DNA from: Deltaproteobacteria bacterium | GTDB taxonomy: Bacteria; Desulfobacterota; Deferrisomatia; Deferrisomatales; Deferrisomataceae | Assembly (NCBI GenBank): GCA_013152215.1 | Contig: JAADGT010000159.1 | Span: 1 to 9,055 of the forward strand | Direction: 5' to 3' | DNA length: 9,055 nt | In this document: positions 1 to 5,708 of the stretch, piece by piece | Layout: each line of letters opens with the position of its first letter | Numbering within the stretch: position 1 is the first letter of the stretch | Notes under the pieces: generated by a model | What the model was told of the DNA's origin: nothing | Databases searched by the model: none | The model's input: only the letters and a program-made list of their open reading frames with translations | Made by a program: the position numbers and the translations under genes

Positions 1-759
1 GGGTGCAGGGCGTGCCGGTCGTGCCGGCGGCTCGACTCGGGCAACCACCCGGACCTGCACGTGCTCGTGCCCCGGGGGGCGCGGGTGGGGGTGGAGGAGG
101 TGCGGGCGCTCCAGGAAAGCCTTTCGTTTCGGCCCTTTGAGGGAGGCCGCCGGGTTGCTATAATCCCCGATGCCTTCCGGCTGACCCGGGAGGCGTCCAA
201 CGCGCTCCTGAAAACGCTGGAGGAGCCTCCCGCAGGCACCCACCTGGTGCTCACCACCCATCACCGAGACCAGCTCCTGCCCACCGTGGTCTCCCGGTGC
301 CAGTGCGTTCGGTTCGACCCTCTGCCGGACGGGGCCGTGGAGCAGGTCCTCGTGTCGGAGGGGATGGAGCCCGAGCAGGCCCGGGCCCTGGCGCGGGTGT
401 GCGGCGGCCGACCCGGGCGGGTGTTAGGCCGGGAGCCAGGGGAGTTTCTGGAGTGGGTCCGCCAGGCCGAGGATCTGGTGGATCGGTGGGACGGGTTGAC
501 CGCGGGGGATCGGTTGCGGCTGGGGGCCGAGTGGGCGCGGGCCCAGGACCTGCGGGATCGGCTGGAGACCCTGCAGTGGGTGGTGCGCCGGCGCATCCGC
601 CGCCTGGACGGGGCGGTCCCTGGGTGGCTCGACCGTCAGGCGGGCCTGGCGCGGGTGTTGGAGTGGCTGGATCGCAACGTGAACACGGAACTGGCCCTGG
701 ACGCCCTGTTTCTCGGGCTGGCGGGGCAGGATTGGGAGGACCGTTGGCTCGGGTCGTAG
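1..759 (+). CDS. holB: DNA polymerase III delta prime subunit (clamp loader), 5'-truncated by the window edge
   Basis: The frame is open from the first base, so the true start lies upstream; 252 codons are visible before the TAG at 757-759. The first visible residues, GCRACRSC followed by NHPDLH, match the zinc-binding Cys cluster and the Gly-Asn-His-Pro-Asp segment of bacterial delta prime subunits. Then come the family hallmarks LTREASNALLKTLEEPP and the SRC motif (VVSRC), which in the clamp loader contacts ATP in the neighbouring subunit. The Walker A region expected N-terminal to this is outside the window. In the cell this subunit works with delta and tau/gamma to load the beta clamp onto primed DNA. 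The C-terminal half, Arg- and Trp-rich, is the weakly conserved collar domain. The gene overlaps the next one by 16 bases, which suggests coupled translation. In related genomes tmk often lies just upstream, but that cannot be seen here. Confidence 0.93.
   Translation, partial: GCRACRSCRRLDSGNHPDLHVLVPRGARVGVEEVRALQESLSFRPFEGGRRVAIIPDAFRLTREASNALLKTLEEPPAGTHLVLTTHHRDQLLPTVVSRCQCVRFDPLPDGAVEQVLVSEGMEPEQARALARVCGGRPGRVLGREPGEFLEWVRQAEDLVDRWDGLTAGDRLRLGAEWARAQDLRDRLETLQWVVRRRIRRLDGAVPGWLDRQAGLARVLEWLDRNVNTELALDALFLGLAGQDWEDRWLGS
734..746 (+). promoter_or_regulatory. Ribosome-binding site and TTG start of the PSP1/RicT gene
   Basis: GGGAGGA at 734-740, inside the end of holB, lies just before TTG at 744. 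No ATG or GTG is available at the right place. The next candidate, GTG at 786, would remove the conserved VVGVRFKRA strand that opens this family. The spacing of about 4 bases after GGAGG is short but workable. This fixes a rare TTG start and a 16-base overlap with holB. Confidence 0.6.
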
Positions 760-1559
760 GGGTTCGTTTCAAGCGCGCCAGCCGCGTGTACCATTTCGAC
801 GCCGGGCCCCTGGAGTGCGGGCCCGGCGATTGGGTCGTGGTGGAGACCGAGCGGGGCATGGCCCTGGGGCAGGTGGCCTCGCTTCCCCGGGAGGCGGAGC
901 CACCGCCCGGTCAGGCGCTCAAAAAGGTGCTGCGCCGGGCCGGGGAGCGCGACATCCTCCGCTACGAGCAGAACTGCGAGCTCGAAGGGTACGCGTTTCA
1001 GGTGTGCCTGGAGAAGATCCGCGAGAAGGGTCTTCCCATGAAGCTCGTGGACGTGGAGTATCTGTTCGACGGGTCCAAGGCGATCTTCTACTTCACGGCC
1101 GAGCAGCGGGTGGACTTCCGGGAGCTGGTGCGAGAGCTGGCTCGGGAGTTCCACACCCGCATCGAGATGCGCCAGATCGGGGTGCGCGACGAGGCCAAGC
1201 TGGTGGGGGGGGTGGGCCCCTGCGGCCGGGAGCTGTGCTGCGCCACCTGGCTCACCCAGTTCTCGCCGGTGAGCGTGCGCATGGCCAAGGAACAGGACGT
1301 GGCCCTGAACCCCACCAAGATCTCGGGGGTGTGCGGCCGCCTGATGTGCTGCCTGGGCTACGAGCACGAGCAGTACAAGCGCGAGGCCAAGCGGTTCCCC
1401 CGGCTGGGCAAGACCGTGGAAACCCCCCGGGGAACCGGTAAGGTGGTCCGGCGCAACGTGCTCGAGGGTACCTTCGTCATCCAGACCCGCGAGGGCGAGG
1501 TGGAGGTGTCGGTGGCCGTGGAGCGTCCCCTCCCGCCCCGCCCCGACGAAGGGGGATAA
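744..1559 (+). CDS. ricT: PSP1-domain protein of the RicT/YaaT family, possibly truncated by a frameshift
   Basis: From TTG at 744 the product is 271 residues and begins MARVVGVRFKRASRVYHFDAG, closely like the N-terminus I recall for Bacillus subtilis YaaT (RicT). The core contains LVDVEYLFDGSKAIFYFTAEQRVDFRELV and RQIGVRDEAK. It also has two Cys-x4-Cys-Cys motifs: GPCGRELCC (Cys160, 165, 166) and GVCGRLMCC (Cys197, 202, 203). In B. subtilis, RicT joins RicA and RicF in an Fe-S-carrying complex that steers RNase Y-dependent mRNA maturation, and these cysteines are the cluster ligands. Proteobacteria usually have only the RicT-like protein, and its job there is not settled, so the symbol denotes family membership rather than proven function. 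The frame stops at TAA 1557-1559, but a basic tail typical of such proteins continues in another frame (next entry). Placement between holB and metG is a common arrangement. Family assignment is firm; the C-terminus is uncertain. Confidence 0.9.
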   Translation: MARVVGVRFKRASRVYHFDAGPLECGPGDWVVVETERGMALGQVASLPREAEPPPGQALKKVLRRAGERDILRYEQNCELEGYAFQVCLEKIREKGLPMKLVDVEYLFDGSKAIFYFTAEQRVDFRELVRELAREFHTRIEMRQIGVRDEAKLVGGVGPCGRELCCATWLTQFSPVSVRMAKEQDVALNPTKISGVCGRLMCCLGYEHEQYKREAKRFPRLGKTVETPRGTGKVVRRNVLEGTFVIQTREGEVEVSVAVERPLPPRPDEGG

Positions 1560-1764
1560 GCCCCGGCAGGAGCAACGGAAGACGTCCGGCGGCCCCGGGC
1601 GGGAGAAACGCCCCGGCGGAAGAGGCCGCAAGCCCGCCGGACCCAAGCCCGACAAACCCAAGCCCCCGTCCCAGGAGCCGTCGGCCCCGTCGGCGGCGGA
1701 GCAGCCGGCCGGCCAGGGCCGCAAACGCAGGAGCCGGCGTCGGCCGAGACGCAAAAAGGGATGA
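1556..1764 (+). other. Displaced coding sequence: probable Lys/Arg/Pro-rich C-terminal tail of the RicT-like protein, one frame away
   Basis: This 200-base gap between ricT and metG has no start codon of its own that makes sense, yet one frame reads cleanly to TGA at 1762-1764 with protein-like composition. It begins DKPRQEQRKTSGG, continues through a Pro/Lys/Ala/Gly-rich stretch, and ends GRKRRSRRRPRRKKG. To enter it from ricT the ribosome must skip one base, or one base of the G5 run at 1551-1555 must be extra. With four Gs the junction becomes RPDEGDKPRQEQRK and the product would be 339 residues. The TGA would then sit 2 bases before the metG ATG, restoring the tight operon spacing seen elsewhere here. 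Low-complexity basic tails are common on PSP1 proteins of deltaproteobacteria, as far as I recall. The alternatives are a genuine recent frameshift mutation, a programmed shift, or a non-coding spacer. A sequencing or assembly error in the homopolymer seems most likely to me. Confidence 0.65.
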
Positions 1765-1766
1765 CC

Positions 1767-3308
1767 ATGTCGAAGACCTTCTATGTGACCACACCGATCT
1801 ACTACGTCAACGACGTGCCCCACATCGGCCACGCCTACACCACCGTGGCCTGTGACGCCCTGGCCCGGTACAAGCGCGCCGCCGGCTACGACGTGCTGTT
1901 CCTGACGGGCACCGACGAGCACGGCCAGAAGGTTCAGAAAGCGGCGGCGGAGCGGGGCGAGCAGCCCATCGACCTGGCCAACCGGGTGGTGACCCGGTTC
2001 CAGGACCTGTGGAAGTCCCTCGACATCTCCAACGACCGGTTCATCCGCACCACCGATCCGGCCCACCACCGGTCCGTCGAAGAGCTGTTCCGTCGGGTTC
2101 AGGCCAACGGCGATATCTATCTGGGCGAGTACGAGGACTGGTACTGCACGCCCTGCGAGACCTTTTGGACGGAAAACCAGCTCATGGAGGGCAACTGCCC
2201 GGACTGCAACCGGCCCACCGACCGGCTCAAGGAGCCCAGCTACTTCTTCCGGATGTCCCGGTACCAGGAGCCTCTGCTTCGGCACATCGAGGAGAACCCG
2301 GACTTCATCCAGCCCGTGAGCCGGCGAAACGAGATCCTCTCGTTCGTGCGGGAAGGGCTGCGGGACCTGTCCATCTCGCGCACCAGCTTCTCGTGGGGCA
2401 TCCCGGTGCCGGGCGACCCGGCCCACGTGATCTACGTGTGGTTCGACGCCCTCACCAACTACATCACGGGTGCGGGCTTCCCGGACGAGGAGGATCGGTT
2501 CTCCCGGTACTGGCCGGCCGACGTGCACGTGATCGGCAAGGACATTCTGCGGTTCCATGCGGTGTACTGGCCCACGTTTCTGATGAGCGCCGGGCTGCCG
2601 CTGCCCAAGAAGGTGTTCGCCCACGGTTGGTGGACCGTGGAGGGCAAGAAGATGTCCAAGAGCCTGGGCAACGTGGTGGACCCGGGGGCCATCGCCGCCG
2701 AGTACGGGGTGGACGCGTTCCGCTACTTCCTCCTGCGGGAGGTCCCGTTCGGCCTGGACGGCGACTTCAGCCGGGAGGCCCTGGTCCACCGGATCAACTC
2801 GGACCTGGCCAACGACCTGGGCAACCTGGTGTCGCGGGTGCTGGCCATGGTGGGTAAGTACCGCGACGGCGTGGTGCCCCGGGTGCTCTCGTTCGGCACC
2901 GAGGGGGTGGACGAAGGGCTGCGCGACGCCCTGACGGCGTGCCTGGAACAGGTGGACTCGGCCATGGACGACCTGGCGTTCCACAAGGCCCTGACCTCGG
3001 TGTGGGAGTTCGTGGGCGTGGTCAACAAGTACGTGGACACCACCGCGCCCTGGGCCTTGGCCAAGGCCCCGGAGAAGGCCCCGCGCCTGGACCAGGTGCT
3101 CTACAACGCCTGCGAGGCCCTCCGGGCCGTGGGCCTCCTGGTGTTCCCGTTCCTGCCCCGAACGGGACGGGAGATCTGGCGTCGGCTGGGGCTGCCCCGG
3201 CCGGTGGACGAGGGCCGTTTGGAGGAGCTCCGCACCTGGGGCGGCCTCCCGGCCGGCGTGCGCACGGAGCGGGGGAAGAGCCTGTTCCCCCGGATCGAGG
3301 TCCGGTGA
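1767..3308 (+). CDS. metG: Methionyl-tRNA synthetase, short form without the C-terminal dimerisation/tRNA-binding domain
   Basis: This class I synthetase charges tRNA-Met with methionine in the cytoplasm. The 513-residue product opens MSKTFYVTTPIYYVND. It has the HIGH signature as HIGH at residues 19-22, a zinc knuckle CTPC...CPDC (Cys127, 130, 144, 147), and the KMSKS loop at 295-299 (VEGKKMSKSLGNVVDP). These are followed by the helical anticodon-binding domain (about 340-510). It ends at SLFPRIEVR, where the core enzyme ends in the family, so the EMAPII-like extension that lengthens many bacterial MetRS proteins to about 650 residues is absent. I chose ATG 1767 because AAGGG at 1756-1760 is then 6 bases away. 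The in-frame ATG at 1761 would add only Met-Thr and has its purines directly abutting it. The stop TGA overlaps the next gene's GTG (GTGA, 3305-3308), implying translational coupling. Assignment is certain; only the start is open by two codons. Confidence 0.97.
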   Translation: MSKTFYVTTPIYYVNDVPHIGHAYTTVACDALARYKRAAGYDVLFLTGTDEHGQKVQKAAAERGEQPIDLANRVVTRFQDLWKSLDISNDRFIRTTDPAHHRSVEELFRRVQANGDIYLGEYEDWYCTPCETFWTENQLMEGNCPDCNRPTDRLKEPSYFFRMSRYQEPLLRHIEENPDFIQPVSRRNEILSFVREGLRDLSISRTSFSWGIPVPGDPAHVIYVWFDALTNYITGAGFPDEEDRFSRYWPADVHVIGKDILRFHAVYWPTFLMSAGLPLPKKVFAHGWWTVEGKKMSKSLGNVVDPGAIAAEYGVDAFRYFLLREVPFGLDGDFSREALVHRINSDLANDLGNLVSRVLAMVGKYRDGVVPRVLSFGTEGVDEGLRDALTACLEQVDSAMDDLAFHKALTSVWEFVGVVNKYVDTTAPWALAKAPEKAPRLDQVLYNACEALRAVGLLVFPFLPRTGREIWRRLGLPRPVDEGRLEELRTWGGLPAGVRTERGKSLFPRIEVR

Positions 3309-4684
3309 TCGTCGACACCCACGCCCACCTCACCCTGGAGGGGCTGCGGGAGGACGTGGAGGGGGTCCTGTCCCGCGCCCGCCGGGCGGGGGTGGGCGCC
3401 GTGATCACCGTGGGCATCGACCCGGAGGACAGCCGCGCGGCCGTGACCCTGGCGGAGGCCCGGTCCGGGGTGTGGGCCACGGTGGGGGTCCATCCCCACG
3501 AGGCGGCCCGGGTCACCGACGCTCAGCTGGACGACCTGGCCGACCTGGCCCGGTCGTCGGATCGTGTGGTGGCCTGGGGGGAGATCGGGCTCGACTACTT
3601 CCGGGACCGATCTCCACGGGACGCCCAGCAGCAACGGTTCCGGGACCAGCTCCGAAGGGCTCGGGAGCTGGGCCTGCCCGTGGTGATCCACGACCGGGAG
3701 GCCCACGAGGACACCCTGCGGATCCTGAGGGACGAGGCCGGGGAGGGCCTGCGGGGGGTGTTCCACTGCTTCTCGGGCGACCTGGCCCTGGCCCGGGAGG
3801 TGCTGGCCCTGGGGTTCTACCTGTCGGTGCCGGGCACGGTGACCTACCCACGCAACGACCGGTTGCGCGAGGTGGTGGCCCACGTGCCCCTGGAGCGGGT
3901 GCTCCTGGAGACCGACTGCCCGTTCCTGGCGCCCCAGCCGAAACGGGGCCGGACCAACGAGCCGGCGTACATCGTGCACACCGCGGCCGAGGTGGCCCGG
4001 GTGCGCGGGCTCGAGGTGGGGGACGTGGCCCGCATCACCACCCGGGCGTGCCGGAATCTGTTCGGGATCGGGGAGGTCCGGACCAACCCCATCGCCTACC
4101 CGATCCGTCGGAGCCTGTACCTGAACGTGACCGACCGGTGCACCAACCGGTGCGCCTTCTGTCCCAAGCACCGGGCCCCGGTGGTGAAGGGCCACGACCT
4201 GGCCCTGGACCACGAGCCCACGGCCGACGAGGTGCTGGCGGCGGTGGAGGACCAGGGCGGCCCCGAGGCGTGGGACGAGGTGGTGTTCTGCGGGTTCGGG
4301 GAGCCCCTGCTCCGGCTCGACCTGGTCAAACGGGTGGCCCGGGAGCTGCGGGCGCGGGGCGCCCGGCGAATCCGGATCAACACCGACGGGCTTGCCAGCG
4401 CGGTGCACCGGCGCGACGTGCCGGCCGAGCTTGCGGGCCTGGTGGACGCCGTGTCGGTTAGCCTGAACGCGCCCGATGCCGAGACGTACGAGCGGCTGTG
4501 CCGCCCGGGCATCCCCGACGCGTACCCGGCCGTGTTGACCTTTCTGAGCCGGGCCCGGGAGCAGATCCCCGAGGTCACGGCCTCGGTGGTGGCCGTGCCG
4601 GGGCTGGACGTGGAGGCGTGCCGCCGCCGGGCCGAGGAGTTGGGGGTGCGGTTCCGGGTGCGGCCGTACAACGAGGTGGGGTAG
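3305..4684 (+). CDS. Fusion protein: TatD-family metal-dependent hydrolase plus C-terminal radical SAM domain
   Basis: A single 459-residue frame starts at GTG 3305 with MIVDTHAHL. Residues 1 to about 256 form a full-length TatD-type amidohydrolase barrel. The putative metal ligands are present: His6 and His8 (THAHL), Glu93 (GEIGLDYFRD), His129 (VVIHDR), His154 (FHCFSG) and Asp204 (ETDCPFLAP). Family members are Mg-dependent DNases/exonucleases. After a linker of about 10 residues, YPIRRSLYLNVTDRCTNRCAFCPK begins a compact radical SAM domain of about 195 residues. It carries the CxxxCxxC cluster ligands Cys279, Cys283 and Cys286, the SAM-binding GFGEP motif (330-334), and INTDGLA. This matches the TatD-associated radical SAM family I know as TIGR04038, found next to or fused to TatD; its substrate is unknown. 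The domain is short, like other minimal radical SAM enzymes, and looks complete at both ends. The gene is the last of the operon and is followed by a strong terminator. Domain calls are firm; the function of the second half is not known. Confidence 0.93.
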   Translation: MIVDTHAHLTLEGLREDVEGVLSRARRAGVGAVITVGIDPEDSRAAVTLAEARSGVWATVGVHPHEAARVTDAQLDDLADLARSSDRVVAWGEIGLDYFRDRSPRDAQQQRFRDQLRRARELGLPVVIHDREAHEDTLRILRDEAGEGLRGVFHCFSGDLALAREVLALGFYLSVPGTVTYPRNDRLREVVAHVPLERVLLETDCPFLAPQPKRGRTNEPAYIVHTAAEVARVRGLEVGDVARITTRACRNLFGIGEVRTNPIAYPIRRSLYLNVTDRCTNRCAFCPKHRAPVVKGHDLALDHEPTADEVLAAVEDQGGPEAWDEVVFCGFGEPLLRLDLVKRVARELRARGARRIRINTDGLASAVHRRDVPAELAGLVDAVSVSLNAPDAETYERLCRPGIPDAYPAVLTFLSRAREQIPEVTASVVAVPGLDVEACRRRAEELGVRFRVRPYNEVG

Positions 4685-4711
4685 GGAACCCGACGCGGCG
4701 CCCGATGTGCC

Positions 4712-4735
4712 GGCCGCCCGCGGGGCGGCCTTTTT
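4712..4735 (+). terminator. Intrinsic (Rho-independent) terminator of the holB-ricT-metG-tatD operon
   Basis: GGCCGCCC (4712-4719), a GCG loop, and GGGCGGCC (4723-4730) form a perfect 8-bp all-GC stem followed directly by TTTTT (4731-4735). It lies 27 bases after the TatD-radical SAM stop codon. It is oriented for the plus strand and also separates that operon from the structured RNA that follows. Confidence 0.92.
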
Positions 4736-4793
4736 GTTGGCGGTGGATCCTAACAATGGATCCGGCGACAAAATGGGCCCGTTGTTCCCGGAG

Positions 4794-4979
4794 GCGGGGC
4801 ATGGGGTCTGTTTCCGCGCGCGAAGCCGGGCGTGAGATTCGCCGCGCAGGCACAGGGCAGCAACAATGGTTTCATGACGGTCGGGCCGGGGACGTACGGT
4901 TTCGCGGTACGAGGGTTGGAGGCGCTGCGCGGCGAGCTAAGGAGCCGCACGCGGCTCTCCAACAGACCCCATGCCCCCC
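4794..4979 (+). ncRNA. ssrS: Probable 6S RNA (RNA polymerase-binding regulatory RNA)
   Basis: About 186 nt fold into one long rod. The closing stem is a perfect 17-bp inverted repeat, GGGGCATGGGGTCTGTT (4796-4812) with AACAGACCCCATGCCCC (4961-4977). Next comes an asymmetric central bubble: 27 nt on the 5' side (4813-4839), and on the 3' side a small hairpin GAGCCG-CACG-CGGCTC (4942-4957). Above it is a perfect 10-bp helix, CGCCGCGCAG (4840-4849) with CTGCGCGGCG (4925-4934). The apical region has a CAAC:GTTG helix (4861-4864 with 4915-4918) and a CGTAC/GTACG hairpin (4893-4911). Length, long duplex, open bubble and a short hairpin on the 3' side of the bubble match 6S RNA as known from E. coli, where the RNA mimics an open promoter and holds sigma70-RNA polymerase in stationary phase. 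The bubble hairpin position sets the strand as plus. Exact ends are estimates and no convincing promoter was found. No long protein frame fits, and I see no tmRNA, RNase P or SRP RNA signature. The family call rests on structure alone. Confidence 0.68.
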
Positions 4980-5002
4980 GGACTGTCAGGTGCTGGCGCT
5001 GG

Positions 5003-5074
5003 GCTGGGAGAGAGGAGGCCTTCAGCCTCCCAGCTTCCCAGCCTCCTAGCTTCCCAGCTTACTAGCTTTTCAGC
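5003..5074. repeat. 8-bp tandem repeat (about 6.5 units) with an overlapping imperfect hairpin
   Basis: From 5023 to 5074 the sequence is a strict 8-base period: CAGCCTCC, CAGCTTCC, CAGCCTCC, TAGCTTCC, CAGCTTAC, TAGCTTTT, then CAGC; consensus YAGCYTCC. The preceding GCTGGGAG-AGA-GGAGGC (5003-5019) can pair with GCCTCC-CAG-CTTCCCAGC (5025-5042) across a CTTCA loop, giving an imperfect hairpin with an internal 3x3 loop and one bulge. The tract sits between the 6S-like RNA and greA. It could be simple-sequence slippage DNA, part of a weak transcript end for the RNA, or a leader element of greA; nothing decides among these. Confidence 0.75.
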
Positions 5075-5109
5075 GGGCCGAAGGCCCCAACAACGATTCG
5101 AGGAGGAAG
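5075..5109 (+). promoter_or_regulatory. Small leader hairpin and strong Shine-Dalgarno of greA
   Basis: GGGCC-GAA-GGCCC (5075-5087) can form a compact 5-bp hairpin shortly before the very strong Shine-Dalgarno AGGAGGAAG (5101-5109). The hairpin leaves the ribosome site free. The site supports ATG 5115 as the greA start. No clear sigma70 promoter was found for greA in the preceding DNA. Confidence 0.5.
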
Positions 5110-5114
5110 TTCCG

Positions 5115-5597
5115 ATGAGCCGGATGCCGATCACGAGGCAGGGATACTCGAGGCTTCGCGAGGAGCTGGAACGGTTGAAGAAGGTGGACCGGGTCGAGGT
5201 GGTCAAGGAGATCCAGGTGGCCCGGGCCCACGGCGACATCTCGGAGAACGCGGAGTACCACGCCGCCCGGGAGAAACAGGGGTGGATCGAGGCCAAGATC
5301 CGAGACCTGGAGACGAAGCTGGCCGAGTCGGACATCGTGGACCCTCCCCGCGGCCCCCAGGAGCGGGTGCGGTTCGGGGTGCGGGTGCGGCTCGAGGACC
5401 TGGACACCGGCGGCGAGGAGAAGGTCTACGAGATCGTGGGCCCCCACGAGTCCGACGTGAACGAGGGCCGGATCTCCATCACCTCCCCCCTGGCCCGGGC
5501 GCTCCTGAACAAGGAGGTGGGCGACGACGTGGAGGTGGACGCGCCCCGGGGGGTCAAGGAGTACGAGATCCTGGAGATCGAGGGGTTGGGAAGCTAG
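5115..5597 (+). CDS. greA: Transcription elongation (transcript cleavage) factor GreA
   Basis: The product has 160 residues, the usual GreA length (about 158). It begins MSRMPITRQGYSRLREELERLK, the conserved start of the N-terminal coiled coil. The tip of the coiled coil carries GDISENAEYHAAREKQG with Asp41 and Glu44, the acidic pair that positions Mg in the RNA polymerase active site for cleavage of backtracked transcripts. The C-terminal FKBP-like domain follows from about residue 80, with the conserved pattern of YEIVGPHESDVNEGRISITSPLARALL and a closing KEYEILEI strand. GreA rescues stalled polymerase by entering the secondary channel. The start is fixed by AGGAGGAAG 5 bases upstream. It stands alone after the 6S-like RNA and is followed by a 111-base gap and purC, so co-transcription with purC is possible but not shown. 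Confidence 0.97.
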   Translation: MSRMPITRQGYSRLREELERLKKVDRVEVVKEIQVARAHGDISENAEYHAAREKQGWIEAKIRDLETKLAESDIVDPPRGPQERVRFGVRVRLEDLDTGGEEKVYEIVGPHESDVNEGRISITSPLARALLNKEVGDDVEVDAPRGVKEYEILEIEGLGS

Positions 5598-5613
5598 TCC
5601 GGCAAAGCCCACC

Positions 5614-5654
5614 CTCGCCCCCCCTCTCCCGCCGGGAGGGGGCTGCGGGGCGAG
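5614..5654. repeat. GC-rich nested inverted repeat between greA and purC
   Basis: The outer arms CTCGCCCC (5614-5621) and GGGGCGAG (5647-5654) pair perfectly. The inner arms CCCTCTCCC (5622-5630) and GGGAGGGGG (5634-5642) pair with one G-T wobble around a GCC loop. A 4-nt CTGC bulge separates the two helices on the 3' side. There is no T tract, so it is not a classic terminator. Its form (CTCTCCC core, GGGGYGAG outer arm) resembles the REP-like elements scattered between genes in many proteobacteria. It could stabilise the 3' end of the greA message. Confidence 0.7.
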
Positions 5655-5675
5655 GAGTCCCTGCCCGCCCTTCCA

Positions 5676-5691
5676 TCCCAACGTCCCAACG
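5676..5691. repeat. Short direct repeat, two copies of TCCCAACG
   Basis: TCCCAACG occurs twice head to tail (5676-5683 and 5684-5691) and is followed by TTCCC just before the purC Shine-Dalgarno. The 8-base unit length equals that of the YAGCYTCC tract upstream of greA, which may mean this genome tends to carry 8-mer slippage tracts in gene leaders. Confidence 0.5.
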
Positions 5692-5708
5692 TTCCCGGAG
5701 GATTTTCC

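Noticed and set aside
297..743. N-terminal extension of the ricT frame back to 297
   Set aside because: This part is an Arg/Gly/Pro-rich alternate-frame reading of holB. The conserved RicT start matches from TTG 744.
636..2984. 782-codon open frame on the minus strand opposite holB, ricT and metG
   Set aside because: It is antisense to three well-recognised genes and has a His/Val/Leu/Gly-rich composition typical of reverse-frame reading of GC-rich genes. No family motif was seen.
3101..4771. 556-codon open frame on the minus strand opposite metG end and the TatD fusion
   Set aside because: Shadow of a strongly coding plus-strand gene; it reads through the terminator stem and has no recognisable domain or ribosome site.
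4734..4774. Possible promoter for the 6S-like RNA (TTGTTG at 4734, TAACAAT at 4751, CAAAAT at 4769)
   Set aside because: TTGTTG to TAACAAT spacing is only 11 bases, and CAAAAT has no matching -35 box at 16-18 bases. The paired TGGATCC copies (4744-4750 and 4757-4763) are noted but unexplained.
4498..5065. Small plus-strand frames over the RNA and repeat region (around 4498-5049 and 4832-5065)
   Set aside because: They cross the terminator, the 6S-like structure and the 8-mer repeat without any family features; composition is dictated by the RNA stems.
5614..5654. Intrinsic terminator of greA
   Set aside because: The stem is strong but no U-run follows, so it is listed as an inverted repeat instead.
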